Positions 21,342 through 32,292 of a DNA stretch of 64,000 nt are shown here, one piece after another (positions within the stretch are counted from its first letter, which is position 1; every line of letters starts with the position of its first letter). Where the stretch lies: assembly GCF_017562075.2 (NCBI RefSeq), contig NC_054083.1, positions 5,253,948 to 5,317,947 on the forward strand. The letters run 5' to 3'. This DNA is from Anopheles merus. Its lineage: Eukaryota > Arthropoda > Insecta > Diptera > Culicidae. Below the pieces are notes generated by a model. It ran no database searches. It had not been told where the DNA came from and worked only from the letters and a program-made list of their open reading frames with translations. The position numbers and the translations under genes are program-made.

Positions 21342-24293
21342 ATGAACCCCGCTGATGCAACGATGGATTTACCGACGGAGGAGGAGCAGCGACGTGCATC
21401 CTTAGGCCGGTCTGGATTTTTCAACCCGGCGGTGATGCAACAACCCGGAACATCGCGGCCGCACGTTCCCTCCGTGCACGAAGTAGCGTCCCATCATCAG
21501 TTGTCTCCAAACGGACACCTCTATCCGCCATCGCAATTGGGACCCGCATCAGCGCAGCCGGTATCAGCGCCATCGCAATTTGTGCAACCGCCATCGCAAA
21601 CGGGCTCAGCTATAGTGGATAACGCCGTACTCCTGCAAACGCTAAATATGATGCAGCAACAAATGGCCCAGCAACAGCAGCTTATTAGTAAAATAATGGC
21701 CCAGCAAATAAGCCAGCCCGTAGTTACGCCAAATTTCAATCCGGAGCAAGCAACGGAAGCATTAGCAAATTCAATTATGGAATTTCGGTTCGATCCTGAA
21801 GCTGGCATCACCTTCAGAACATGGTTTTCCCGGTACGAGGAGCTGTTCAACGAGGATGCTTGTCGGCTGAGTGATGCAGCAAAAGTGCGACTGCTTTTAA
21901 GGAAGCTAGGTGCAGCCGAGCATGATCGGTATTTGTCGTTTATCCTGCCCCTACGTTCAAGTGAATTTTCATTCAAGGAAACGATCGCAAAGCTCGCTGT
22001 GCTGTTCGACGTACAGGAATCCTTGATAAGCAAAAGGTACAAGTGTTTGCAGCTTACAAGGAAACCTGAAGAGGATCTGCTTACCTACGCATGTCGTGTA
22101 AATAAATCATGCGTAGAGTTCGAGCTCAGCAAGCTCGACGAGGAGCAGCTAAAGTGCCTCTTATTCGTTTGTGGATTAAGAGAAGAACGAGACGTCGAAG
22201 TGCGAACCAGATTGTTGGCGAAAATCGAGGATCGAGAGCAGATTACGTTGCAGCAACTGTCAGAGGATTGTAGTCGCATTGCCGCACTAAAAAGAGACAG
22301 CGCAATGATTCAAGAAAATGAACGGCAAGTACTCGCATTGCATAACAAAAATCATACGAACATATTTAACAAACATACTAAAGCTAAAAATTCGAGTTTT
22401 CAGCACCGGCAATTCCCCAAAAGAAATAATGTCCAAAGATATGATAAGCAGCGTCCTCCCGCACGGAACACCCATCCCAGTCGACCATGCTGGCTTTGTG
22501 GCGACAGACATTGGGTGCAATATTGTGGCTATAAATCGCACAAGTGCCAAGATTGCGGACAAATAGGACATCGGGAAGGCCACTGCAATACCGCGAACCA
22601 AAAAGGAAAATTTCGTCAGAGCCCATCGGTGGAGACACGTATCGTCACGGTAAATGCATGTGCCGTCGCGGTAAACCGTAAGTACGTTAACGTACTAATA
22701 AATGGGAAAAATGCCAGGTTACAACTCGATACGGGGTCCGATATTACGATCATAAATAGATCTCTGTGGCAAAGCTTAGGCAAACCTCCTCTAAATGCAT
22801 GCGAGATACGAGCAAAAACAGTTTCAGGGGCCAGCCTTCCCTTAGACGGGGAATTCGAAGGAATTGTTACGGTTGGAGAGAAAACAAAAGCAGCTACCAT
22901 CCGCGTAGCTTGCGTAAATCTCTTATTATTGGGTGCAGATATCATCGACGCATTTGATCTCGGATCGTTACCGATGAATGCATATTGTGGAGCTGTTTCG
23001 ACAGCTACACCAATTGCAAAACAATTAGAAACCAAGTTTCCCAGTGTTTTTAGGGGATCAGGTTTATGCACCAAGGCACGTATAAAAGTGCAAGTAAAAG
23101 AGAACACCCAACCAACTTTTTGTCCAAAGCGCCCAGTCGCTTATGCTATGCAAGAAGCTGTGAATAAGGAACTCGACAGATTAGAGCAACTTGGAGTTAT
23201 TACACCGGTAGACTATTCGGAATGGGCGGCTCCTATAGTGGTTGTTAGAAAGGCAAATGGAACTATAAGAATATGTGGAGACTACTCCACCGGCCTAAAT
23301 TCAGCATTACGGGCGCATGAATACCCTTTACCATTACCCGAAGACATTTTTGCCAAACTTGCCGGTTGCAAGTATTTTAGCACAATCGATCTATCGGATG
23401 CATTTCTTCAGGTGGAAGTAGAAGAAAAATACAGATCGTTTTTGGTAATAAATACACACCGTGGTTTGTACACATACAACCGATTACCACCAGGTATAAA
23501 GATTGCACCAGCCGCATTCCAGCAAATTATTGATACCATGCTAGCTGGATTGAATGGAGTGTGTGGTTATATGGATGATGTGATAGTAGGGGGTAAAACT
23601 GAGGTTGAACATGATGCTAATCTATACAAACTATTGCAACGGATCGAAAGCTACGGGTTTACAATACGCGCCGAGAAATGTTCTTTTAAAACGTACCAAA
23701 TTCTATACCTAGGCCACATAATTGATCATCAAGGAATTAAACCAAATCCAGAGAAGATAGCGGCAATTCTCAACTTACCAGCACCAACCGATTTAAGTGG
23801 CGTAAGATCATTCTTAGGTGCCAGTAATTACTATGGCAAGTTTGTGCCCAACATGCGCGAGTTAAGGTATCCTTTAGACATGCTCTTAAAAAAGGACGGA
23901 AGATTCGAGTGGACCTTTGAGTGTGAAAAAGCTTTTAAAAAGTTTAAAGAAATTTTATCATCAAATTTGCTTCTCACACATTACGATCCCCGAGCCAAAA
24001 TTGTTGTTTCTGCAGACGCCTCTTCTATAGGGGTCGGAGCAACCATTAGCCATGTTTTCTCTGATGGATCCGTTAAAGTAATACAGCACGCATCTAGAGC
24101 ACTAACCAAAGCAGAAACAGGCTACAGCCAAATCGATAGAGAGGGATTGGCCATAGTATACGCTGTAACCAAATTTCATAAAATGCTGTTTGGGAGACAC
24201 TTTATTTTACAAACAGACCACTGCTTAGAATATTTGGTTCAAAAAAGGGGATTCCGATCTATACAGCAAATCGTCTTCAAAGATTCGCGCTGA
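21342..24293 (+). CDS. Gypsy Gag-protease-RT-RNase H polyprotein
   Basis: I start at ATG 21342 (MNPADATMDLP) rather than the in-frame GTG upstream. Order: a Q-rich Gag N-terminus; a capsid-like region around residues 140-290; two zinc-knuckle-like boxes (CWLCGDRHWVQYC and CQDCGQIGHREGHC); a retropepsin with LQLDTGSDITII; RT with DYSTGLNSAL, FSTIDLSDAFLQ and the catalytic YMDDVIVGG; then RNase H with VVSADASSIGVGA and DREGLAIVYAVTKFHKML. The frame breaks at about 24221, just after QTDH: roughly two codons plus one base are missing between short CCAC repeats. The last residues, and the separation from integrase, are therefore artefacts of that deletion. Gag and Pol share a frame, without the usual frameshift site. 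Confidence 0.9.
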   Translation: MNPADATMDLPTEEEQRRASLGRSGFFNPAVMQQPGTSRPHVPSVHEVASHHQLSPNGHLYPPSQLGPASAQPVSAPSQFVQPPSQTGSAIVDNAVLLQTLNMMQQQMAQQQQLISKIMAQQISQPVVTPNFNPEQATEALANSIMEFRFDPEAGITFRTWFSRYEELFNEDACRLSDAAKVRLLLRKLGAAEHDRYLSFILPLRSSEFSFKETIAKLAVLFDVQESLISKRYKCLQLTRKPEEDLLTYACRVNKSCVEFELSKLDEEQLKCLLFVCGLREERDVEVRTRLLAKIEDREQITLQQLSEDCSRIAALKRDSAMIQENERQVLALHNKNHTNIFNKHTKAKNSSFQHRQFPKRNNVQRYDKQRPPARNTHPSRPCWLCGDRHWVQYCGYKSHKCQDCGQIGHREGHCNTANQKGKFRQSPSVETRIVTVNACAVAVNRKYVNVLINGKNARLQLDTGSDITIINRSLWQSLGKPPLNACEIRAKTVSGASLPLDGEFEGIVTVGEKTKAATIRVACVNLLLLGADIIDAFDLGSLPMNAYCGAVSTATPIAKQLETKFPSVFRGSGLCTKARIKVQVKENTQPTFCPKRPVAYAMQEAVNKELDRLEQLGVITPVDYSEWAAPIVVVRKANGTIRICGDYSTGLNSALRAHEYPLPLPEDIFAKLAGCKYFSTIDLSDAFLQVEVEEKYRSFLVINTHRGLYTYNRLPPGIKIAPAAFQQIIDTMLAGLNGVCGYMDDVIVGGKTEVEHDANLYKLLQRIESYGFTIRAEKCSFKTYQILYLGHIIDHQGIKPNPEKIAAILNLPAPTDLSGVRSFLGASNYYGKFVPNMRELRYPLDMLLKKDGRFEWTFECEKAFKKFKEILSSNLLLTHYDPRAKIVVSADASSIGVGATISHVFSDGSVKVIQHASRALTKAETGYSQIDREGLAIVYAVTKFHKMLFGRHFILQTDHCLEYLVQKRGFRSIQQIVFKDSR

Positions 24294-24316
24294 CGCTACA
24301 GCTTTATGATTTTGAA

Positions 24317-25858
24317 ATGGAATACATACAATCAGACAAGTTTGGAAATGCGGATGTCCTGTCTCGTCTTATACAAAATCATGCAAAGCCAGAGCCAGAA
24401 TATGTGATCGCGAGCCTAAGCCTAGAAGAAGACTTGGAGGCAGTAGTTATCAACGCGATTAGTTCATTCCCCCTCACGTTCAGAGACGTTGAGATAAAAA
24501 CCCAGAGCGATCCCGTACTACGACAGGTTTACACAAATATAAAAAAAGGCTGGCCAACAAACGTATCGTATGGATCAGAGCTTGCACGTTACCATGATAG
24601 AAGAGAGTCCTTGTCGGCAGTAAACAACTGTATCTTATTTGGAGAGAGGGTAGTGATCCCCAAACTGCTACAAAAACAATGTTTGAGTCAGATCCATCAT
24701 GGTCATCCGGGGATTCAAAGGATGAAGGCCTTAGCTAGAAGCTACATTTACTGGCCATCTATGGATCGTGATATTACTGAATGGGTTAATTCGTGTCATG
24801 CCTGCCAGGCAGCCGCCAAATCACCTCCAAGCACCGATAAAACCAGCTGGCCAAAATCTTCAGCTCCTTGGCAACGCCTTCATATCGATTATGCTGGTCC
24901 ATTAAAGGGAGAGTGGTATCTTATATTAGTGGATTCTTTTTCAAAATGGCCTGAAATAGTTCAAACTAGCAACACGTCATCAGCGTCTACAATTGCTATT
25001 CTTCGTAGTATTTTCGCACGTTTTGGTATGCCGATGACGCTAGTGTCTGATAATGGGACACAATTCTCCAGTATTGAATTTGAACGATTTTGTAAGAAAA
25101 GCGGTATTATACACGTTAGAACGGCGCCTTACCATCCACAATCAAACGGCCAGGCAGAGCGATTTGTGGACACTTTTAAGCGAGCTATGACGAAAATCGA
25201 AGTTGATGGGTACACGGTTCGGGAGAGTTTGGACATATTCTTACAAACTTACAGGTCTACCCCAAACGCTTGTCTGGAAGGATCAAAGTCTCCCGCAGAG
25301 ATCATGTTGGGTAGACGCCCAAGAATACCGCTGGATTTATTAACACCATTACAAAACCCACCACAGATAAGCCCTACTGTAGAAGAAAGAGAATTTTGCC
25401 CTAATCAAAACGTTTATGCTAAGCATTATTCCCAGAATGGATGGAGATGGATAACCGGTACGGTTCTGAAGCGACAAGGTAGAGTCATGTACCTGGTCAG
25501 GGCGGCCGATGGAAAGATCATTCGACGGCATATTCATCAGCTACGTCGGCGGACGCAAGAAGAATCTTCAACAGTAGTTCAGCCTTGCTTACCTCTAGAT
25601 GTTTTGCTTGAAGCTTGGAATTTGGATCGCGTACTAAATCCACCTGCACCTGCACCGTCACCACCAGAAGACTTACCGTTATCTTCAAGCATCAGCGACC
25701 ACCAAACGGTACCGGTGTTTCCTCCTGCTGCATCCACACAAACATTTGGAAAAACAACAACTGCACGTCCCAGAAGGCTGTATCAGGTACAGGAACCACG
25801 ACGCTCTTCTCGAAATAGAAGATTGCCCAGTCGGTTCGATGTGTACCGTACATTTTAA
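24317..25858 (+). CDS. Gypsy integrase and C-terminal tail
   Basis: This is the downstream part of the same polyprotein in another frame; the open frame really extends back to about 24225, and the ATG at 24317 is not a genuine start. It contains the HHCC zinc finger (HHGHPGIQRMKALARSYIYW ... CHACQ), the DDE core (HIDYAGPLKGEWYLILVDSFSKW; SDNGTQF; and the glutamate in YHPQSNGQAERFV), and a basic tail ending RRSSRNRRLPSRFDVY. The catalytic residues appear intact. Because of the upstream lesion it would not be made as part of the normal polyprotein. The polypurine tract overlaps the region just after the stop. Confidence 0.9.
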   Translation: MEYIQSDKFGNADVLSRLIQNHAKPEPEYVIASLSLEEDLEAVVINAISSFPLTFRDVEIKTQSDPVLRQVYTNIKKGWPTNVSYGSELARYHDRRESLSAVNNCILFGERVVIPKLLQKQCLSQIHHGHPGIQRMKALARSYIYWPSMDRDITEWVNSCHACQAAAKSPPSTDKTSWPKSSAPWQRLHIDYAGPLKGEWYLILVDSFSKWPEIVQTSNTSSASTIAILRSIFARFGMPMTLVSDNGTQFSSIEFERFCKKSGIIHVRTAPYHPQSNGQAERFVDTFKRAMTKIEVDGYTVRESLDIFLQTYRSTPNACLEGSKSPAEIMLGRRPRIPLDLLTPLQNPPQISPTVEEREFCPNQNVYAKHYSQNGWRWITGTVLKRQGRVMYLVRAADGKIIRRHIHQLRRRTQEESSTVVQPCLPLDVLLEAWNLDRVLNPPAPAPSPPEDLPLSSSISDHQTVPVFPPAASTQTFGKTTTARPRRLYQVQEPRRSSRNRRLPSRFDVYRTF

Positions 25859-25868
25859 GAGAGGGAGA

Positions 25869-26126
25869 TGTTATGGAGGCGTTTAGGGCGAAACGCGATA
25901 AGTGAGCCAACCTGCGCAAACAGTTCGGCTCCGACTGGCTGGTCACTCAGCGAGCCGAGAGGCCACTCAGCACGATCGGAAGGACGATCGTGCTCTCTTG
26001 GATTAAGGCGGTCGAGCGGGACGGTCACACCGAAAAGGGCATTTAGGATTAATAAATTATATTATTGTATTGTATCGTTTTAAATAAGTACAATATCGTT
26101 TTAGCAAGCCCCGCAATATCACAAAA
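25869..26126 (+). repeat. Gypsy 3' LTR
   Basis: Same 258 bases as the 5' LTR with no difference noticed, which points to a very recent insertion. It is followed by the duplicated target ATAAAC and then by the second part of the BEL LTR. Confidence 0.9.
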
Positions 26127-26131
26127 TAAAC

Positions 26132-26390
26132 CATAGGTACATGTCGCATTAAATATAAATAAAACTTGTTATCAAAATAGTTATAGTTACAGTTAGCTGA
26201 CCTATATGCGGTCAGCAACTAAAGATGAAAACCTAAATAAAGGAAGCGCATTCGAACACAAACCTCAGAATCGCTCGTTTCTTAATAGTCGGAGGCACTC
26301 TCCGGTCGACGAAGGAAAAATATACCCGACTCGGTGTAAAGCACCGGCGTTGGGCGCTGCGACGGAGCAACACATCCGCCAGCAGCATTA
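26132..26390 (+). repeat. BEL 5' LTR, second part
   Basis: Matches 37639-37897 without visible differences. 210 + 259 bp add up exactly to the 469-bp 3' LTR once one ATAAAC copy is removed. The start of the BEL internal region, TGGTGGCTCC at 26392, is the likely primer-binding site. Confidence 0.9.
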
Positions 26391-26655
26391 ATGGTGGCTC
26401 CAGAGAGGAACTAACGACCTCCTCGTAGTGAATAGCACGTGATTCAGTCCAACATAAGCGCCGAAGCACCGTGAGTGAAATAGAACGGCAACTAAGTGCG
26501 TAAAACAGCACGACCGCCAAAAAACCGCGAGTGAAAGTGCGTAAAATAGTGAAGATCACAACCGTGATTGAAATAGATAGGCAACAAGGTGCGTAAACCA
26601 GCACGACCGCCAAAACACCGCGAGTTAAAGTGAGTGAAATAGTAAAGATCACAAC
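26391..26655 (+). repeat. BEL leader with ~95-bp tandem repeats, first part
   Basis: Units contain GTGAGTGAAATAG, GCACGACCGCCAAAACACCG and AAGTGCGTAAA motifs. The array is interrupted by the P element at the TSD ATCACAAC and continues at 32293-32640. It is the untranslated leader upstream of Gag. Short frames with (T)RGVLAVVLVYAP repeats on the minus strand are shadows of the array. Confidence 0.75.
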
Positions 26656-26883
26656 CAAGGTTATTAGACTCTATACAGGTTATGACAAAAGCCCTTTTTG
26701 GCCGATCTCCAAAAAAAAAATGAATGAAAAAATTTTGACAGACAAATTGGAAAGGTTTGTTTACAATTTGAACGGTTTGTTTACAATCGGTTTGCAATCG
26801 GTCAGTCGCAAAGCCATCGTTATTTCCAAAGTGTATTTCAACAACCTTTATCGTTTTCAACATATTAGAATAAATTATTTATC

Positions 26884-29645
26884 ATGTCTTCAAACTATAA
26901 GTGCTCTGTAGCCTGTTGTAAAAACAATAGGTACAATGTGAAGAAGATGGGAGCCAAAATTTACTTCCATAAATTCCCAGAGTGTTTAGCAACGAAGCAA
27001 AAATGGATTGCATTTTGTGGAAAGGATAATCCTTGGATGCCTTCTCCGAATAATGTTGTGTGCTCGGAACATTTTGTATCATCTGATTACCAATTGAGAA
27101 ACGTGCAGGAAATTAAGCGGGGATCTAATTGGTTAAAACCTCAAGGTAAGATGTTATAAATCCTGATGATTATTCTATTTACGATTTTGTTAACTTTTTT
27201 AAGTTGTGTTTACAGCCATTCCGTCAGTTTTATCGCCGTTAGAAAATGATAGTGATATTGCATTATTGCACTTAGACAGCAAGATCAATAACCAAAACAC
27301 AAACGAAGGGGGAACCGATTGCCCCCTGCCGGAAGGTAAGTTGTTCCCAAATTATGTGTTAGTATTACATACTTTTATCTATACTAATATGCAAATCAAT
27401 ATAATTTCAGCTGGTTCTTCGTTTTGTGATGAACATATTATTGAACTAAGTGCAGGCAACTTTACTATTGAAACAAATGAAAAAGATGTGTGTTTCAAGT
27501 GTAAAGACTATGAAGAGAAAATATGTGATCTAGAATCTAAACTTAAAACAGTAGAAGACAGGAACGAGCGGTAAGCTGATGTAAATAATCAGCTAAGCGA
27601 AAAATTGAAAATATTTTATGAAAAAGAAAAAGCTCATATTAAGCAAATACAAACACTTGAAAAAGCAAATAACAAAATTAAGGAAGAATGGCCACGAAAA
27701 AAATTTATAGAAAATATGAAAGAGGCACTGAAAGGCATTTTATCAAGCAACCAAATTGATCTCATTTTAGAAATCAAGAAAACAGTAAGATGGTCAATGC
27801 AAGAACTTTCTGCAGCATTTACATTAAAATATTTCAGTCAAAGGGCTTACAAATATATAATTTTTGATTTAAAAATTCCTCTGCCATCCATTAGAACCCT
27901 ACAACGTTATGCAAGCAGGATTGACCTTAAACAAGGCATTCTAGATGATATTTTATCATTCATTGGGTCCTTTGCTCAAACATTGAGTCCTATGGATAGA
28001 GAATGTGTATTGTCGTTCGATGAGATGAAGGTGTCTCGTATATTGGAATACGATCCATCGGCGGATGAAGTGGTAGGTCCTTTTGACTTTTTACAAGTAG
28101 TAATGATGCGCGGGCTTTTTAAACAATGGAAACAACCTATTTTTATTGCTTTTGATCAAAAAATGACCAAAGATATTTTGATTGACATAATAACAAGGCT
28201 CAGTGATAAGATGATAAATGTTGTAGCGATAGTTAGCGATAATTGCCAAGCAAACATAAAATGTTGGAAGGAGTTAGGTGCTAGGGATGACATCGAAAAA
28301 CCATATTTTTTACATCCTAAAACACAAAATAATGTATATGTAATCCCAGATACTCCGCATCTTCTAAAATTGTTGAGGAACTGGTTATTGGATCATGGGT
28401 TTGAACATAACGGCAAACACATAGAAACCAGCAACCTTTTACGTATGGTAGCTCAAAGAATGGAGTCCGAAATGACTCCTTTGTTCAAGCTTACAATGGC
28501 ACACATAGATATGACCCCCCAACAGCGTCAAAATGTTCGTCGAGCTGCAGAATTGCTGTCTCGCACTACCACTGTAGCTCTTCGAATTTATTACCCTTAC
28601 AATGAAAATGCAAAAGTTTTGGCTGATTTTATTGAAAAGGTTGATTTATGGTTTAGTGTGTCCAATTCTTACACGTCGTTTGCAAAGTTAGACTATAAAA
28701 AAGCTTTCAAAGCGAGTGACGATCAAATTGGCGCCTTGAGAGATATGTTTGAAACTGTATCAACTATGACCATACCAGGAAAGTCAAGTTTGCAAGTATT
28801 CCAAAGATCCATTATGATGCAAATCACGTCTTTGCAAATGGTTTTTGCAGATATGAAAAAAAAACATGATATACAATTCATCTGCACACATAAAGTAAGC
28901 AATATTTAAGTATTTAGAGTTTTGTATTTAGTAAAGTTTTTTTTTTATTTTTCAGCTAAACCAGGACGTATTAGAGAATTTATTTTCGCAAATAAGGCAA
29001 ATGGGAGGAGCCTATGACCATCCTTCTCCACTAAGCTGTGTGTATCGAATATGTACTATTATTTTGGGGAAAACACCTAGTATTTTGCATAACCAAACCA
29101 CAACAGTTGAGGCTATGAATAGTGAGCACGATCAGTATATAACAACAGAAAGCGCTGTAGCTGATCCTAAGCCTGACGAATTTTTCGTATCAGCTACCAT
29201 GTTTGATCAAGCCGAAATCGATTCCCATTTACCAGATGAGAGAGCTATGGAAGAAGCAAATAATTTTTTGCTTCAAGATGCTAGTTCACTTAGTTCCGTC
29301 AGTGATACTAGTGTAGAATTGCCTGCTCAAGAAGCCGACGGATTGTCATATATTCTTGGATGGTTAGCAAAAAAATATAATGCTCAGTTTTCACACTTAA
29401 ATCTCGGTGAACACACATTTAAGAAAAAAGATGAGCACAGCTACAGTCAGCCTCCATCTTTTGTTCATCATTTGTCGTGTGGTGGATTAATTGAACCATC
29501 TGATGCATTTTTGAGACTGGGGAAAAAAATGGAAAAAATATATTTGAAAATGAATCCAGAAGGAAGTATTATGGGTGGTGAACGTATAACAGAAAGAATA
29601 GCTTCAAGATTAAAAAACACGTACATGAACTTCCTCTGGATATAA
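26884..29645 (+). pseudogene. P-element transposase gene, four exons, two lesions
   Basis: Exons: 26884-27145, 27216-27335, 27411-28894 and 28956 onward. The introns (70, 75 and 61 bp) have GT-AG ends and consistent phases. Exon 1 is a THAP zinc finger (C-x4-C at CSVACCKNN, IYFHKFP, CSEHF). Exon 3 holds a lysine-rich coiled-coil stretch and the RNase H-like core with LSFDEMKV, IVSDNCQAN and DTPHLLKLLRNWLL; exon 4 starts with the conserved VLENLFSQIRQMGG glutamate motif. An in-frame TAA lies in exon 3 at 27572-27574. In exon 4 the frame is lost at an A-run near 29612-29617: the shifted frame continues with PLDIIRCFAKQRVIVRMRYL to a natural stop near 29790. The four-exon layout is that of Drosophila P, where the third intron is spliced only in the germline; whether that applies here is unknown. 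Confidence 0.85.
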
Positions 29646-30699
29646 TTCGCTGTTTTGCAAAGCAACGAGTGATTGTGCGTATGCGATACTTAAATTTAAA
29701 AGCAGCAGCTGAACAGCTGGAACGAAAAAAAAGAAAGTTTACACAGCATAACACCAAAGAAGCAAAAAAAATGAAAAAAATCACAAGTTAGACAATATGT
29801 TAATCTTCAGTAACAATGTTATAGTATTTTAGTATAAGTTAATAGAATTTTATGTACTTATAAACTTTTGTTTTATGTATTATTCCCTACTTGATGTACC
29901 TCAGATTCCTGTATTCCAAATACAATTACAAGGGTGGATTGATGAATAGACAACCACTTACACAAAAAAACCTTGTTTTTTTATTAATTTATGTAAACAG
30001 ATACCATTTTTTTATAAATCGGATCAGATTTTTGTAAATTTCAATAAAACCTAAACATGATTTAAGTCAATGTGCTGAGCGATTCCATAAATTTCCATGC
30101 CGCCGAATAAGTGTATCACACGTCAGCAACGTATAGGAGAAAAATATGACAAACCTATTAGTTCTTCATAAACAATTATTAAATGATAAGGGATACTTAA
30201 ACGGAATTTATTTAAATCAGTCCACCTAGATAATTTTTTTATTAAATATGGAACCAGTGATGTCTTGGTGATACCGGGGTCCCCCAGCGGTAAGAAACAT
30301 GTTAGCATGCACTTTAGGGCCCTTTCAATAACGGCCACTATATAGGATTGAATTAAACTTTTTCGAACCAATAAGGTTTAAAACTAACTTTTTATATGAG
30401 CTTGAAGTGGCATTATTCTTATTCATCTTCTTTTGTGAGTAAAATTTTAGTGTGTAGATCAATGATTGTGTGTGATTATTTGGTATATAATGGAAGTCAT
30501 ACCCTGACTATAATGTGAGCCATAAGCTACGGTTAGACTGTAGATCAAACAACGTTATTCTGCCGCACATCTCTCTTGAATACGGTGCTTCCCACCCCGT
30601 GGGTGATCCTCTATTATCCTTCGGGACATACATGCGGCATTTTTAAAATATTTACACTGCACTTCTAACAGCAGTAACAACCACAAGTGATATACCGAT

Positions 30700-31136
30700 T
30701 AGTGGTGAGTCATACGATTAATTTCACGACCCGACCCGGAGTCGGGTGCGAGCCAGTCGGAATCGGAATCGGAATGAAATCCGACCCGTGGGTGCAACGA
30801 GTTCGGGTCGACCCGAATGATGAGTAGGTGCGAGAGAGCATAAGAGATTCCGACCCGTTGGTGCAGCAAGTTCGGGTCGGGTCGGGTCAGATTGAACCTA
30901 TCTTGACACGACCCGACCCGAACTCGCTGCACCAGCGGGTCGGAATGAGCCCACCTTGGCCCCACCCGACCCGAACTCGTTGCACCAATGGGTCAGAGTC
31001 ACTTATGCTTTTTTGCACCTACCGGAGTCGTTGTACCTACTGAACCTACTTGTACTTTTCGGGTCGACCCGAACAACTCCGGGTCGCTTACGGATGGCTC
31101 AGACCCGATAGGTTCGGGTCGACTCGCCCATCACTA
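30700..31136. mobile_element. hAT-like MITE, TAGTG ends, GGGTCGACCC repeats
   Basis: The left end is TAGTGGTGAGTC and the right end GCCCATCACTA. The flanks ATACCGAT and TTACCGAT (30692-30699, 31137-31144) agree in 7 of 8 bases, a slightly mutated 8-bp TSD. The core is many variants of GGGTCGACCCGAAC plus GCATAAG...GACTCCGACCC units. It is the same subfamily as 53163-53677 in the opposite orientation, and as the truncated copy at 61550. It lies within the P element 3' region. Confidence 0.75.
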
Positions 31137-32292
31137 TTACCGATGCGTTTATTTTGAATGGTTACTCGCAACATTTTTATAATTTAGCTTCATGCAAATA
31201 GTAAAATTAGCTATGTTCAAGTAGACTGGACCAAGTGTAACAAGACATCATGTACCGGGTTTCTCTTAGCATGTGTGATGGGAGATGTGTAACCAGACCA
31301 ACCAATCCTCTTGTTGTCCTACAAAGAAGAATAAAAATATTAATTCCATAATCACAATTGAATCTGCACACACGCGCAGAGCTCGCATATCAAAATATAA
31401 TATCAATCAACAATGTGAAGGTAGTGGCGGCTTCAACGATAATCGGACTAGTTACCGCTTAAGGCTCCCGGCACCCTAAATCCTTTACTGTGTGAAGTAG
31501 CATATTACACTTCTTGGTCGCTTCGTATATCATGTTTATTACGTGCCTCGTGAGCAAAGCGCGATTTTTAGCCAAATGACTGAAACCAACAAGCGTCCGA
31601 TTGAGCGGTCAGCACGGTTACATCAATACGTCTAGATGACGGATTGACTTGTAAACATTGGGTTTAATGCACACCTGATACCCACCTGATTCCCCATCAA
31701 GCGCTGAACTGGCCAGAGTCAGTTATATTATCAGTCACCTAATGCTGCTGATGTCATTGTATGATTAGTCCATTGTCCGATCAGCTGGTTCACTGCCCGC
31801 CCGGTCCGGCAACCATAGTGGCTTTCCGCACTTGCTCCTGCACTCAGTCGTTGCTCCTCAGATAACCATGTTATGTTATAGAATCGACGTTAATCGTTCG
31901 ATCGTGGGCCATTCATTGAAATCCAACATTCACTTTGTAGAACCAGCATACGCGTTTGAAAACTTTGCCCGCTGCATTATTTCTCACAGTCGCCTTAGCA
32001 GCTGATTGTTGTAAAAGAAGAATTACGGCAAAGCTGTAAGGATCGACCATATACCGGGTCTCTATGATCGGCTATGCTGAGCTAAAATATAAAATTATAT
32101 TCACTGTGGGATATGTTTTAGTTTATTGAAGAAGTACGCAAAAGTTTTGTCTTCCGTTAACTTATCTCTGTTGTTGATGCTAAGCATCAGCTGATTGGCG
32201 GCGATTTTGACAGACAAATTGTAAACAAGATATTCAAAATGGTGAGCTGTTCAAGAGCTCTGTCGTAACCTGTATAGAGTCTAATAACCTTG

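Larger units (their letters stand above)
20942..26126 (+). mobile_element. Gypsy (Ty3) retrotransposon, recent insertion in BEL LTR
   Basis: About 5.2 kb, with 258-bp LTRs at 20942-21199 and 25869-26126 that look identical. The primer-binding site TGGCGACGAG (about 21201) is complementary to the 3' end expected for tRNA-Ser(GCT). A purine tract AGAGAGGGAGA precedes the 3' LTR. The target duplication is 4-6 bp within ATAAAC; the exact cut is ambiguous because the LTR ends in A's. Gag and Pol are in one frame, and a frame break occurs at the end of RNase H. The PBS and single-ORF layout suggest a mag-like clade, which is an inference. Confidence 0.9.
26656..32292 (+). mobile_element. P element with intact termini, 5.6 kb
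   Basis: The terminal inverted repeats are about 31 bp (left begins CAAGGTTATTAGACTCTATA; the right end is its inverse with one mismatch). They are flanked by a perfect 8-bp duplication ATCACAAC (26648-26655 and 32293-32300), the TSD length of P elements. It encodes a THAP-domain transposase in four exons followed by about 2.4 kb without recognisable genes. A hAT-like MITE (30700-31136) sits in that 3' part, and the rest of 29.8-32.2 kb (about 2 kb) is unassigned. It is inserted in the BEL leader repeat. The ends look mobilisable, while the gene has two lesions. Confidence 0.9.
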
